A DNA stretch of 64,000 bases from Lepus europaeus (GCF_033115175.1 NC_084835.1:97494448-97558447), one strand, 5' to 3'. Shown: positions 22,788 to 34,394, counted from the stretch's first letter. Made by a program: numbers and translations. The notes: generated by a model from the letters alone, not told the origin.

Positions 22788-23140
22788 GCTTTGAGGTGCA
22801 GCCAGTTAAGCTGCCCCTTGCAATGCAAACGCTCCATATCAGAGTGCGGTTCCAGACTGGATATTCCTCTTCTGATCCAGCTTCCTGCTAATGAGCATGG
22901 GAAGGCAGTGGAGGATGGCCCAGCTACTTGGCCCCTACCACTCCTGTGGGACACCAGGAAGGAGTTCTTGGCTCACGGCCTTGCCTGGCCCAGACCTGGC
23001 TGTTGCAGTCACCTGGGGAATGAAATCAGCAGATGGAAAATCGCTCTCTCTGTCTGTCTCTCTCTCTCTCTCTCTCCCCCCTTTATGTTTGACCGTCTTT
23101 CCCTGTAACTCTGCCTTTCTAGTAAATATTTTTAAAAGAA
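22788..23140 (+). mobile_element. C-repeat SINE
   Basis: Head TTTGAGGTGCAGCCAGTTAAG, body GAGCATGGGAAGGCAG, CT-rich part with TCCCCCCTTTATG. Confidence 0.82.
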
Positions 23141-23672
23141 AATCCATTGAACTATAGAATGAAGAGGTTCCATCACATCCACAATTGGAAGTGATTAGTC
23201 TGAGGTATAATCATTTCTGAAAAGTTGAATTTCAATATAAGAATCTAATAGGATTCTGTAAATGCTTTCCAAGCAATGAGTATACTCCATTAAAACTGCA
23301 AATTCATGGACTGAGATCAGTATCTTGCAGTACCTATCAGTGTAAGAACTTATTTTCTAAGATGAAATTCATAAAAATGTCATTATAAATCAGCATTAAT
23401 AGATGAACATTTATAATCAATTCTGATGGTAAGGAACACTTACTGGGAACCCCAATTAAGCAAAATATTATCCCCTTCTCTCCCAAATAAAAACTTAATT
23501 GTTCTCATTAGCAAAACTATTACAAAAAAATTGCTCTTAGTCATTATGGGTATTATATTTTAAATTTCATCGATAACAAATTTATAATTTTTTTTTCTCT
23601 TCATACATAAGTACCTACATAATTCTCTTCATCTTGCTCCTTGGACCATAAAGTCTAAAATATTTATGACTC
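23141..23672. other. Unassigned AT-rich intron DNA
   Basis: About 530 bases, AT-rich, no feature recognised. Confidence 0.45.
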
Positions 23673-23937
23673 TGGGGCTGGTTTAAGAGCTGGCTGCTCC
23701 TCTGCCAATTCAGCTCTCTGCTATGGCCTGGAAAAGCAGCAGAAGATGGCCCAGGTCCTTGAGCCCCTGCACCCACGTGTGCGACCCAGAAGAAGCTCTT
23801 GGCTCACGGCTTCAGCTGGGTACAGCTCCAGGCATTGAGGCCATTTGGGAAGTGAAAAAGTGAATGGAAGACTTCTCTCTCTGCCTCTGCCTCTCTGTAA
23901 CTCTGCCTTCCAAATAAGTAAATAAATCTTTAAAAAA
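23673..23937 (+). mobile_element. C-repeat SINE, head deleted
   Basis: GGGGCTGG joins directly to TTTAAGAGCTGGCTGCTCC, so most of the tRNA-like head is missing. Confidence 0.82.
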
Positions 23938-23939
23938 CT

Positions 23940-23989
23940 GAAGTAAAGGTTAAATAATTTGTCCAAGATTATACAGCTAGAAACCATAC
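23940..23989 (-). mobile_element. MIR fragment
   Basis: GTTAAATAATTTGTCCAAG and ACAGCTAGAAACC match the reverse MIR core. It is broken up by the two SINEs that follow. Confidence 0.5.
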
Positions 23990-24335
23990 TTTTTTTTGAG
24001 ACTTATTTATTTACTTATTTGAAAGGCAGAGTTGCAGAGACAGAAAAGGAGAGACAGAGAGAGAGAGAGATCTTCTGCCCCACTGATTCACTCTGCAAAT
24101 GGTGGCATGGCCGAAAACAGGCCAGACTGAAGCCAGGATCCAAGATTCTTCTGTGTCTCCCACGTGGGTGTAGGGGCCCAAGCACTTAGGCCATCTTCCA
24201 CTGCTGTCCCAGTCATATCAGCAGGAAGCTGGATCAGAAATGGAGCCGCCAGGACTCAAACCAGCGACCATATGGGATGCCGGCAATGCAGGCCTGCAGG
24301 CCATGGCTTAACCTACTATGCCACAGCACCAGCCC
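23990..24335 (-). mobile_element. C-repeat SINE in a MIR
   Basis: The flank GAAACCATACT (about 23980) recurs as GAATCCATACT after the SINE. Head CCACAGCACCAGCCC at the right. Confidence 0.88.
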
Positions 24336-24352
24336 TGAATCCATACTCTTTT

Positions 24353-24650
24353 TTTCTCTTTTTAAGATTTTATTTATTCATTTGACAGGCAGAGTTACAG
24401 ACAGAGAGAGGGAGAGACAGAGAAAAAGGTCTTCCGTATGCTGATTCACTTCCCAAGTGGCTGCAGTGGTCAGAGCTAGGCTGATCTGAAACCAGGAGCC
24501 GGGGTCTTCTCCAGGTCCACCATGTTGGTACAGGGAGCAAAGCACTGGGCCATCCTCTACTGCTTCTGAGGCCACTGCAGAGAGCTGGATTGGAAGAAGA
24601 GCAGCCAGGAAACGAACCAGCACCCATATGGATGCCACAAGCAACAGCCT
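24353..24650 (-). mobile_element. C-repeat SINE, second in the same MIR
   Basis: GAAACCATACTCTTTTT follows it at 24652, matching GAATCCATACTCTTTTT before it. Head shortened (ATGCCACAAGCAACAGCC). Confidence 0.85.
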
Positions 24651-24955
24651 TGAAACCATACTCTTTTTAAGTACTGTATTGTAGTGCTTCATAAAACAGG
24701 AACATGGTGTCATTAAAAAGAAGATAAAGAACAAGAAAAGATACTTGAACTTAAAAATAGGTAGAAAAAAATTCAATAGAAAAAAGTCAAAAAATAAAGA
24801 ACAATGTGACAAATAAATGGAAAACAAGAGGTGAAAATGTAGAAAATTAAAAGACTCAAGTTAGATGTTCTTCACATAGTAGTAACAGGAGTTCCAAAAA
24901 GAAAGCAAAAACAAAATAGAGAGGTGTTATACTGCCAAGTCAGAAACCCTGAATG

Positions 24956-25245
24956 AGGGCGGCCATCTTGGTGCAGTGGGTTAAGCCACTGGTTGGGACG
25001 CTCACGTTCCATACGGGAACACAGGTTCCAGTCTTCATTGTTCTACTTCCAATACAGCTTCCCACTAATGCACCTGGAAAGCAGTGCGTGAGGCTTATAC
25101 ACTTTGAGTTCCTGCGGCTTCAGCCTAGCTCAACCCTGATGGCTGTGGCCATCTGGAGAATGAACCAGCAGATAGAACAGACAGAAGATAGATAGTGTGC
25201 ATGTCACTCTGCCTTTCAAAGAAATACATAAATATTTTTTTCAAA
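24956..25245 (+). mobile_element. C-repeat SINE, diverged
   Basis: Head GCGGCCATCTTGGTGCAGTGG, body with internal losses, tail AGAAATACATAAATA. Confidence 0.72.
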
Positions 25246-25635
25246 AAGACACTATGAAGGGTCTGAGATTTTTGCTTCATTTTCAAAGCTGATAAAAACA
25301 CAAATCCCCTAGAACAGGGACCAAAAACAACTCACTACTCACTGTAGATAGCAGGAAGCCAGAGTAATACCTTGCACCAGTTTCCTGGGCTACAATTCCC
25401 ACAGGGGTTTCAAAGTACACATTCGGTTAAAAAAAAAAAAAATGTAGTATGTTCATGGAAACCTAAGCAATTGGCAAAGTGAACAGGGTAAACTACCCAT
25501 CAGCAGTGATCAGTATTTGCACAGTGCTAATGTAAACGCTGAACACTGAACCATGTCTGTACTGGAAGGACTGGAAGAAGGAAAGGAGGAAGAGCACCTC
25601 GTTAACCATAACAATAAGTCAACATGGTTGTCCAA

Positions 25636-25940
25636 TAAGGGGCATCCCCATACCATACTGGAGTGCCTGGGTTCGAGTCCCAGCTCCCCTTCTGATTCCA
25701 GCTTTCTGCTGGTGTACATCCTGGGAGCAACAGGTGATGCCTCAAGTATTTGGGTCCCTGCCACATACACGGGAGACCCAAAAGGGGATCAGGGCTCCTG
25801 GGTTTGGCCAGCCTTTGCTTGCTGTAAACATTTGGGGAATGAAACAGAGGATGAAAGATCTTTTATCTGTTTTTCTCTGTCTCTCCCTATCTCTCTTTGC
25901 CTCTATATTTCAAATGAATAAACAAAATATTTTTTATAAG
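25636..25940 (+). mobile_element. Old C-repeat SINE
   Basis: Older subtype, B-box GGGTTCGAGTCCC, body GTACATCCTGGGAGCAACAG. Confidence 0.78.
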
Positions 25941-26889
25941 AAGCCAGTAGGTATTACATGAAGTTGATCAATTACGGAAGAGCTGTTTAGACATGTTAGA
26001 AGCACAGCTGTAAGAAGCAGAAGAGGAAGGTTGACAGCTTTTGAAAGTCGGTTACCCCTGGGGAGCAGACTAACCAGTAGGAATAGGTAAAGCAGGATAC
26101 TGCTTATTTGTTATAACCTTTATTACTGATCTTTGCTAACAATGCTCAAGTATTACTTTAAGTGGAAAAATAATACTTAAATAAATTGGAGAGAAAGAGC
26201 TTGATGATTCCCTATACTGACTCACACATAACTCAATGCACAGATGCTGAAGAGCAGAACAGGGTAGAAAACCCAAGCTGCACACACGTGCCCAGCAAGG
26301 CAACTCTTCAAGACCCGAAGGGAGAGAAGGACTGGCCTGGCTGGATGTGGGAGTTCAGAAGCTTCCAAGGCAAAGGGAGTAGCATGTGTGAAGGCCTATG
26401 GTTAAGAAAAACCATGCAGGACCCATTCAAGGGACTGGAGGAGGTCGACTGTGGCTGGAGCAGGCAGGGAGTCAGAGCAGAAGCCTAACAGGCTGGAACG
26501 TAAGAAGATGCTTGACGCTTGGAGAACACTTGCTAAAGGGCACGTCTTCTTCTTACTCCACACAATGGAACCACAGTCACAGACACCCCAATACTTCCAG
26601 ACCACTGAACTCTACCCCTACACACGGATGACCCAAAAATACCTATACCCACTCCAGACCTGCATTGTGAGGACCAGATTGCCTACTATCCATCACCATC
26701 AGGTACCCCAGTGGCACCGAACACTCAACCTGCTAATAATGAACTTTACATATTTCCATCCCCTGTTGACCATCAATTCCTACCTTTTCATGCCACCCAT
26801 TCAGATATCCAAGGCCAGAAACCTGAGAAAACTGAAGGAAACACAACCAGTACTGACAGCATATGCACCGGTAGGGACACTGGGCGGCA
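25941..26889. other. Unassigned intron DNA (about 950 bases)
   Basis: About 26360-26500 (AGTAGCATGTGTGAAGGCC, TGTGGCTGGAGCAGGC) resembles a common ancient mammalian repeat that I cannot name. The 149-codon frame at 26451-26900 has no recognised similarity. Confidence 0.4.
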
Positions 26890-27378
26890 TTTTCATTTAA
26901 TTCTCTAACAAACCTATAGAGTAAATATTAGTCCCTTTTTTTTTTCTTTTTTTTTTCTTTTTTGACAGGCAGAGTGGATAGTGAGAGAGAGACAGACAGA
27001 AAGGTCTTCCTTTTTGCCGTTGGTTCACCCTCCAATGGCCGCTGCGGCCGGCGCATCGCGCTGATCTGAAGCCAGGAGCCAGGTGCTTCTCCTGGTCTCC
27101 CATGCGGGTGCAGGGCCCAAGGACTTGGGCCATCCTCCACTGCCTTCCCGCGCCATAGCAGAGAGCTGGCCTGGAAGAGGGGCAACCGGGATAGAATCCG
27201 GCACCCTGACCAGGACTAGAACCCGGTGTGCCGGCGCCGCAAGGCGGAGGATTAGCCTGTTAAGCCACGGCGCTGGCCAATATTAGTCCCTTTTTACAGA
27301 ACAGAAAACCGAAGCTCAAAAAAGCTGAGCAACATGCCAAAGCAAATAAAGGGCAAAACTAGGATTCAAACCTATATT
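26890..27378 (-). mobile_element. MIR SINE split by a young C-repeat
   Basis: Reverse MIR order TAATTCTCTAACAAACC, then TTTTTACAGAACAG, then AGGATTCAAACC, interrupted at 26940-27278. Confidence 0.7.
26940..27278 (-). mobile_element. Young C-repeat SINE in a MIR
   Basis: TSD AATATTAGTCCCTTTT at 26924-26939 and 27279-27294. Head GCCACGGCGCTGGCC at the right. Confidence 0.95.
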
Positions 27379-27688
27379 TTTTTTTTTAAAGACTTATTTA
27401 AAAAGTTACATAGAGAGGTAGAGTCAGAAAGAGAGAGATATCTTCCATCCACTGGTTCACTCCCCAAATGGCCGCAATGGCCAGAGCTGAGCTGAACCGA
27501 AGCCAGGAGTTTCTCCGGGTCTCCCACATGGGTGCAGGGGTCCAAGCACTTGGGCCATCTTCAATGCTTTCCCAGGTCATAGCAGAGAGCTGGATCAGAA
27601 GTGGAGCAGCTGGGACTTGAACCAGCACCCACATGGGATGCCGGCACTGCGGGCCAGGGCTTTAACCCACTGCACCACAGCGCCAGCC
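27379..27688 (-). mobile_element. C-repeat SINE
   Basis: T-run and AAAGACTTATTTAAAAAG tail at the left, head CACCACAGCGCCAGCC. The flank CAAACCTA recurs at 27691. Confidence 0.9.
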
Positions 27689-28265
27689 TCCAAACCTAGA
27701 TTTTACAAAGTGTATACGTTGGCCTGGAGTCCGCAGCCAAAGAGACTAACTATGACATACAGCAGAAAAGGCCAGCTCCCTATCCAGTCTCTGTCTCCCT
27801 TCCCTCTTAGCAACAGAGCTCTGAGCTTTGACGGACCACTTTCCTGTCCAGCCAAACACACTTAAGTCTCCTTATGAGTGCAGCCACGTCTTTGTGCCTC
27901 CCTCCTGCCCACTGCTTGGAACTCCAGGACCCAAAAATGAAGGGTGACACCCTAGAGATGTCAGAGTTAGAAACTACAACAGAGGCTGGCTCTCTGATGA
28001 CAGCCGTGCTGCGATGTCCACCTTGAATTGTCTTCCTCTGGACTTCTGGTACCAGAGACATAACCATGAACAAGTGGATGCTGTTCTCTTTCAGGGCTGT
28101 GACTCCCAGGCAAGCCCAACCCTAAGGCATACAGGAGGTTTGAACATACTGCACCAGAAAGGCGGGCCATCACACAGGGTGCGCTGAAGAACTGTCAAGA
28201 CTCAAGGACTGGCTCAACCTAAACCAGAAATTTATTTTCACTCACATGACATGCAAAAGGCTTTC
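27689..28265. other. Unassigned single-copy intron DNA
   Basis: About 580 bases, no repeat or coding similarity recognised. Confidence 0.45.
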
Positions 28266-28556
28266 TGGTTTTTTGTAATTTATTTGAAAGGCCAACTGAC
28301 AGAGAAAAACAGATATCTTCCATCCGTTGGTTCACTCCCCAAAGCTCACAAGAGCTAAGGTTGGGCCAGACCATAGCCAGGAGCCTTGAATTTAATCTGG
28401 GTGTAACACGTGGATGACAGGAACCCAAGAACTTGAGCCATGGCCTGCAGCCTCCAGGGTGCACATGAGAAGGATGCTGGATCAGGAACCCAGACACTAA
28501 TGGAGGATGGAGGCATCCCGAGCAGCATCTTAACGGAGGGGCACATGCCCGCCCCA
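28266..28556 (-). mobile_element. Old C-repeat SINE
   Basis: Older subtype (GCAGCCTCCAGGGTGCACATGAG body), diverged head ending CGCCCCAGG. Confidence 0.75.
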
Positions 28557-29089
28557 GGAGCAGACAGTGAACAATACCCATCACTCTTCCTGTGAGTGGC
28601 ACACGAAGACATACCACCACCACCAGACGGCCAGAACCTTCTCACCTCGGGACAGCCAAGATTTCCACAGCTGGTAGGAAAGTGGCACTTCCTAGGGGAC
28701 AGGTTAGCAAAGCAGCCTACACTGCTTTTCTCTCTGTCCCGGGAAAGGGAGAGGAGCAGAGACGGGAAGCAGTGACCATCTTATCACTGTCTTTACAGGC
28801 CACAGAACTCAGTCACACCCAGCTGAGTCACAGGGAGAGAGAAGGGGCTGCAAGCCCAAACCTCACAGCAGCGCATTTGGCCTGCAAACTTTCTCTCACT
28901 TTAATTAAGAGGCTTCTCTTAATGATGAATTGGAGGTGCCCTTATCTCCAATCAGGACACAGTCCCTGCCCTCCCACCCGGGGCATGGGAACCATTATTG
29001 CTCCAACATGTCCTGGGTCTTTAGGGATCAGTTAAGATACACACACGCACTCTGATTACACAACACAACATTTATAAAACATGAAAATG
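28557..29089. other. Unassigned single-copy intron DNA
   Basis: The 147-codon frame at 28592-29035 has no known similarity and begins inside SINE-derived sequence context. Confidence 0.45.
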
Positions 29090-29424
29090 GGGGTCAGTGT
29101 TGTGGCACTGAAAGTTAAGTCACTTGTGATGCTGGCATCCACATCCCAGCATCAGTTCAAGTCCCAGCTGCACCACTTCCAATCCAGATCCCTGCTAATG
29201 CACCTGGGAAAGCAGTAGAAGATGGCTCGTGTACTTGGGCCCCTGCACCCACGTGGGAGACCCGGAAGAAGCTCCTGGCTCCCAGCTTCAGATCAGCCCA
29301 GCTCCAGCCTTTGCAGCCATGTGGGAAGTGAGCCAGCAGACAGAAGATCTCTCTCTCTGCCTCTCCCTCCCTCTCTGTAACTCTGCCTTTCAATAAATAA
29401 ATAAATAAATCTTTCCCAAAAAAA
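29090..29424 (+). mobile_element. C-repeat SINE
   Basis: Head GGGGTCAGTGTTGTGGCAC, tail AATAAATAAATAAATAAATC. Confidence 0.88.
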
Positions 29425-29659
29425 TGAAAGAAACAAGCAAAAAACTTACAAGGTGTGTTGCACTGCTTTTATACTTAATCACTTTTGAAAGTCTCATATG
29501 ATCAAGGTGTCACGGGTATTTCCCATGTATTTGTTCACAATCACAAAAAAGAAAAACGGAACAGTCCTCTCCAGCTCTAACCATTCCCAGCATCTACAAT
29601 CCTATGCGAAAGAGTGCACGCTCATTGTTTTTGGAGCAGCAAAGGAAATCACCCACTTT

Positions 29660-29957
29660 TTTTTTTTTTTTTTTTTACAGATAGAGACAGAGAGAAAGGT
29701 TTTCCTTCTGTTGGTTCACCCTCCAAATGGCCACTACAGCCGGAGCTATGCAGATCCGAAGCCAGGAGCCAGGTGTTTCCTCCAGGTCTCCCATGTGGAT
29801 GCAGGGCCCAAGCACTTGGGCCATCCTCCACTGCCTTCCCGGGCCACAGCAGAGAGCTGGAGTGGAAGAGGAGCAACTGGGACTAGAACCCAGTGTCCAT
29901 ACGGGATGCTGGCGCCGCAGGTGGAGGATTAACCAAGTGAGCCATGGTGCCAGCCCA
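29660..29957 (-). mobile_element. C-repeat SINE, young-intermediate, with TSD
   Basis: TSD AAATCACCCACTTT at 29646-29659 and 29958-29971. Head GAGCCATGGTGCCAGCCC. Confidence 0.94.
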
Positions 29958-30209
29958 AAATCACCCACTTTCTTACGCCTCAGCAAAATATGCCAAAACA
30001 CACTCCAGAAGGCATAATAATAGCCCCCAAGGATGCTCACATCCGAATCCGTGGTACCTGTGATTTCCGTACCTGCAAGAGACTTTGCAGGTATGATTAA
30101 AGGAATGCCTTGAGACGGGGAGATTGTGCTGAATTACCCAGGGGGCCTGATTCACCCTGTGGGTCCCCAGAGCACTGGGACCTTTCCCTACAATCATCAG
30201 CAACCACAG

Positions 30210-30260
30210 AACCAACAGAGAGATGCAACCAACAGAGAGATGCAACCAATAGAGAGATGC
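30210..30260 (+). repeat. Three-unit 17-bp tandem repeat
   Basis: AACCAACAGAGAGATGC repeated at 30210, 30227 and 30244. The third unit has one change. Confidence 0.92.
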
Positions 30261-30333
30261 AACACTGGTGGCTCTGATGACAGACGAAGGGCAGCAAGCC
30301 AAGGAAAGCAGCAGCCTCAGGAAGCTGAAGAGC

Positions 30334-30632
30334 TGTCAGCGCTGTGGCACAGAGGGTAAAGCCACCACCTGCAGGGCCGGCATCCCATATGGGTGCCAAT
30401 TTGAGTCCCAGCCGCTCCATTTCTGATCCAGCTCTCTGCTATGGTCTGATAAAGCAGCAGAAGATGGTCCAAGCCCTTGGGCCCCTGCACCCACGTGGGA
30501 GACCCGGAAGAAGCTCCTGGCTCCTGGCTTCAGATGGGCCCAGCTCTGGCCATCGTGGCCATTTGAGGAACAAACCAGCAGATGGAAGACCTCTCTCTCT
30601 CTACCTCTGCCTCTCTCTAACTCTGCCTTGAA
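30334..30632 (+). mobile_element. C-repeat SINE in an LTR remnant
   Basis: Head GTCAGCGCTGTGGCACAG. The tail is missing, and the flanks GAAGCTGAAGAG and AAAGCTGGAAGAG suggest an imperfect TSD. Confidence 0.88.
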
Positions 30633-31009
30633 AGCTGGAAGAGGTAAGGAAATGGATTCTCCACAAGAAATCTCAAGAAAGGGGCACAGCCTAGCTGACA
30701 CAAGGGGTAATGCCAGTAAGATCCATTTCAGACTTGTAATCTACTGAACTACAGAACAAGAATTGCTGGTTTTAAGCCATTAAATGTTCGTAATTTGCTA
30801 GGGCAGTCACAGAACACTGACACACAACAAAAGACTTCTAGTAATACGTGATATTCTCTAGAGGAGAAAAACACAGCCCAGTTGCCCAAATCCCGAGAGC
30901 ACTACAGGAGCTATCTTAGCATGTTGCAATGTATTTCAATGTTTTTTCTCTCCTGCCCTGACAAAGCCCCATTCTGGAAGAAGCCAGTCAAAAGAGGTAC
31001 AAATGCCTG

Positions 31010-31270
31010 GCTGGATCGAAGGAGTAACTTCTAATGTTCTATAAGCACGATAGGATAACTAAGGTTGTCAAGAATTAATTATTTCCAAATAGCTGGTACA
31101 CAGGATTCTGAACATTCCAACCCAAAGAAAGCACAAATGTCTGCAGTGATACGCTGGTTACCCTGGTCTAATTGCTACACTTCATATCCACGTGTTGAAA
31201 CATCAAACTGTACCCCATATGTATGAATAGTTCCTATGTGTCATTTAAAAATTTTTAAAAATTTAAAGCC
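31010..31270 (+). mobile_element. Old L1 3'UTR end
   Basis: GTTGAAACATCAAACTGTACC and CATATGTATGAATAG before an A/T-rich end follow the 3' terminus of L1MA/MB-type elements. Confidence 0.65.
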
Positions 31271-31429
31271 AGCTGAAGTGCCATATCAACTCAAAATATG
31301 GAAGTCAGTAAAGCAGGATCTATGGGAAAAATCAAGAAACAACTGCTTATTTCTTCAGAGTCCAACATAAAAGTGTTTGCACTGCCTCTTCCCCTTGTAG
31401 CAAATGAAACCACGCTGTAAAAAGTGAGT

Positions 31430-31649
31430 CCCCCCGGAGGCAGGTGTTCTGGCGCTGGAGTTCCTCTCTCTGCTTCTGACCCAGCTTCCCACTCACGATG
31501 CACACCCTGGGAGGCACGAGTGATGGCTCAAGTGCTTGGATCTCTGCCACCCGTGTGGGAGATCCAGATGGAGTTCCCTGCTCCTGGACTCCCTGGCCCA
31601 GCCTTGGCTACTGCAGGCATTTGGGCAGTGGACCAGCAGATGGAAGATC

Positions 31650-31691
<42 letters not shown>

Positions 31692-31735
31692 CCTCCCTCT
31701 CCTTGTCACTATCAAATAAATCTTTTAAAAAAATT
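31430..31735 (+). mobile_element. Old C-repeat SINE with long (CT)n
   Basis: Older subtype (ATGCACACCCTGGGAGGCACG). (CT)n and (CCCT)n at 31649-31702. Confidence 0.8.
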
Positions 31736-31770
31736 ACATAAGTCTAAATATTGATTATATTAAGAACTTG

Positions 31771-32068
31771 CGGGGCCAGCACTGTGGCCTCCGGTGCCAG
31801 CATCCCATATGGGCGTCAGTTTGAGTCCCAGCTGCTCCACTTCTGATCCAGCTCTCTGTATGGCCTGGGAAAGCAGCAGATGACCCAAGTCCTTGGGGCC
31901 CTGCACCCACATGGGAGATCCAGAAGAAACTCCTGTCTCCTTCCTTCGGATTGGCACAGCTCCAGCCTTTGCGGCCATCGGGGGAATTAACCAGCGGATG
32001 GAAGACCTCTTTCTCTGTCTGCCTCTGCTTCTCTGTAACTCTGCCTTTCAAATAAATAAAATAAGTCT
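31771..32068 (+). mobile_element. C-repeat SINE
   Basis: Head GGGGCCAGCACTGTGGCC with part of the head deleted, tail AAATAAATAAAATAAG. Confidence 0.88.
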
Positions 32069-32391
32069 TTTTTCCTAAGATTCAATTATTTGAGAGGTAG
32101 AGACACAGATAGTGAGAGGGAGAGATAGAAAGGTCTTCCATCCACTGGTTCACTCCCAAGATGGCCACAATGGCCAGGATTGCGACGATCCAATGCCAGG
32201 AGCCAGGAGATTCTTCTAGGTCTCCCACGTGGGTGCAGGGGCCCAAGAGCTTGGGCCATCTTCTACTGCTTTCCCAGACCATAGCAGAGAGCTGGATCAG
32301 AAGAGGAGCAGCCGGAACTAGGACCAGCGCCCATTTGGGATGTGGGTGCCATAAGTGGAGGATTAACCTACTGCACCACAGCACGGCCCCT
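32069..32391 (-). mobile_element. C-repeat SINE, tail to tail with the previous copy
   Basis: Tail CTAAGATTCAATTATTTGAG at the left abuts the tail of 31771-32068. Head CCACAGCACGGCCCC. Confidence 0.9.
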
Positions 32392-32469
32392 AAATTAAAA
32401 TCTTAAAAAAAAAAAACCTTTCTATTAATTTTTAGAACAACAGTATTGTGGGCATATTATAAAGAGTGA

Positions 32470-32768
32470 CTTGCAGCCAACACTGTGGCATAGCAGGTTA
32501 AGCTGCCACCTGATATAGGCTCCAGTTCAGGTCCTGGTTGCTTCACTGTCAATCCAGCTCCCTGCTAATGGGCCTGGGAAAGCGGCGGAAGATGGCCCAA
32601 GCACGTGGGCCTCTGCCACTCATGTGGGAGACCCAGATGAAGCTCCTGGCTTTGGCCAGACTCACTCCTGGAGGTCGTTGCCACTTGCAGAATGAACCAG
32701 TAGACAGAAGCTGTTTCTCCCTCTCTCTAACTCTGCCTTTCAAATAAATAAATAATTCTTTAAGAAAA
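32470..32768 (+). mobile_element. C-repeat SINE
   Basis: Head TGCAGCCAACACTGTGGCATAG, tail AAATAAATAAATAATTC. Confidence 0.87.
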
Positions 32769-32774
32769 AAGGCC

Positions 32775-32992
32775 AACTCAATATCCTGCAGATATATGAT
32801 GAAATATTTAAAAATAAAACAATATGATTATGATCTGCTTTAAGATTATTGGGAAGGGGATGGGAATGAGGAATAATACAGGATGAAACTAAACTGGCAC
32901 AAGTTAATAACTGCTGAAGCTGGCTAGGGGGTGTACATGGCAGCATATTATATTATTTCACTGCTTGAACTTTATCCCATAAGCAAAAGGTA
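32775..32992 (+). mobile_element. Old L1 3'UTR fragment
   Basis: TAATAACTGCTGAAGCTGGC and the following GTGTACATGG with a pyrimidine-rich close match the L1M 3'UTR pattern. Confidence 0.6.
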
Positions 32993-33379
32993 CAAAATCC
33001 AAAAAAGCCCCGACCTGTTATAACAATACACAGAGACTTCTTATCATATGGCAAAACACGGACTTCTTAACAACGGAGTCCCCTTGCTGTTAACGTGACC
33101 CAATCTCAATTCTCTGCTACTTAAGAGTTCATCAATCATTCCTCCTTCACCCCAGCTATTTGCCCTCATTCAAGTCACCTAACCTCTAACAGACCAGTTC
33201 CTTCATCTGCATTCGGGACTACGCGTGCTTTGCCCAGTCGGCCTCCGATTTGCCTAGATAACGAACCAAAATAAAAACTGCAGAGCGGGATAATCGTTCT
33301 AGAAATCCACATATTCACACATTTCTTCTCGCGGCAAACTCGCTCCTGTTCTCATCGATTCCTTTCCTTGGCACCGCAC
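32993..33379. other. Single-copy DNA bordering the DYM CpG island
   Basis: No repeat. GC content climbs toward the island. Confidence 0.5.
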
Positions 33380-34191
33380 CGACCCCGTTCCTCGCTGGGA
33401 CCCACACCTCATTCGCCGCAGCACCTGGATCGCTCAGGCGAGGCCGCCCCCCGGCACCTGCCTTCTACACACCCCTCTCTCCAGTCTGCCCCTCTCACCC
33501 GTCTCCTCTGGGTACCCCTGTGGCAGCGGTCAACACCTCCGTCCTCCCGAGACCCCCAGCCCCCCACAGCCGCCCGGGCAGGTCCACCGAGGCACACGAA
33601 GGCTGGCGGTCGCCAGGGGTGAGGGAGGGGAATGCGCGGTGACTGCTAACGGGTACGGGCTCCCAGGGAGAGGGGTCAGCGCGGCGGCCGCACGGCCGTG
33701 CGAATCTCCCTGGACTGCACTTGGAGAGGAGGGGTTGGACACTCTGTAAATTACGTCTCAGTGAAAGCTCGCACGTCAAGACCAAAAACCAAGCCAGCAC
33801 AGTTGCTGCTCACCCTGCCCATCACACGCCCATTGGCCACAGCACGACGCGCCGTCTCCGGAAGCCTCGCCCCGATCTCCCGGACCCCCACCGCCCGCCC
33901 GGGCTCGGACCCGGGCCCCTGCCCCTCTCCGGACGCACACAACCCTCAGGGCCCGCCGCGGGGCGGCGAAGGGACACGGAGCCTCGGGGCGGGCCCGTCC
34001 CGGCCTGGCAGGCGGCCCCACCCGCTCCGGCAAGGGGCTCGCTGGCAGAGCCGCGCCGCCGGGGCCGCGCCGCAGCCCACCTGTCTCAGCCCGCTGGGAG
34101 CTCGGCTTCCAGCCGCCCGGACACGCAGGCAGGAGGCACCGGGGTCAGGAGGAGCGCGATCACCGCCGCAGCGCGGGTGGCGCACGCCGGC

Positions 34192-34203
34192 TCAGGCCTC
34201 CAT
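34192..34203 (-). other. Minimal uORF (Met-Glu-Ala-stop) in DYM exon 1
   Basis: The minus strand reads AACATGGAGGCCTGA. The ATG has A at -3 and G at +4, a strong initiation context, and terminates after three codons. It lies in the inferred 5'UTR, upstream of the exon 2 start. Confidence 0.5.
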
Positions 34204-34225
34204 GTTTCCACGTCTCTGTGGCTGC

Positions 34226-34270
34226 GGATCCGGCTCCGGCTCCGGCTCCGGCTGCGGCTGCGGCTCGGCT
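34226..34270. repeat. GGCTCC-type hexamer repeat in DYM exon 1
   Basis: A run of CGGCTC/CGGCTG hexamers inside the CpG island, about seven imperfect units. It encodes nothing in the inferred transcript. Confidence 0.7.
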
Positions 34271-34388
34271 CCCGCTGGGCTCCAGCCCGGGACGCGTCGG
34301 TACAGAGGCGGGGAGGCGGGGACAGAAGAGGGAAGCGGCGGCGGACGCGCGGAGAGACCGAACGGCCGGGCGCGAGCCAGCGAGCGGT

Positions 34389-34394
34389 CACGTG
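34389..34394. promoter_or_regulatory. E-box CACGTG in DYM promoter
   Basis: The palindrome lies in the context TCACGTGG, a USF/MYC-type E-box, near the inferred DYM start. The role is inferred from motif and position only. Confidence 0.45.

Larger units (their letters stand above)
30010..30828 (+). mobile_element. MaLR-type (MLT1-like) LTR remnant
   Basis: Ancient LTR-type repeat recognised by the order of CTTTGCAGGTATGATTAAAG, GGGGAGATTGTGCTG and, past a SINE, TTTTAAGCCATTAAATG. Solo LTR remnant, old and heavily broken, split by the SINE 30334-30632. Confidence 0.55.
4703..34080 (-). other. DYM: DYM intron 1 (about 29.4 kb)
   Basis: This is the interval between the inferred exon 1 donor and the exon 2 acceptor. 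I found no further DYM coding exon in it. It holds about 45 C-repeat SINEs, several L1 fragments, MIRs and an LTR remnant, listed separately. A large first intron agrees with the human gene. Confidence 0.65.

Noticed and set aside
26451-26900. 149-codon plus-strand frame
   Set aside because: Low-complexity, His/Gln/Thr-rich translation of intron DNA, without a domain or conserved context.
30210-30260. Short repeats as a CRISPR-like array
   Set aside because: Direct tandem units without spacers, in a mammalian genome.
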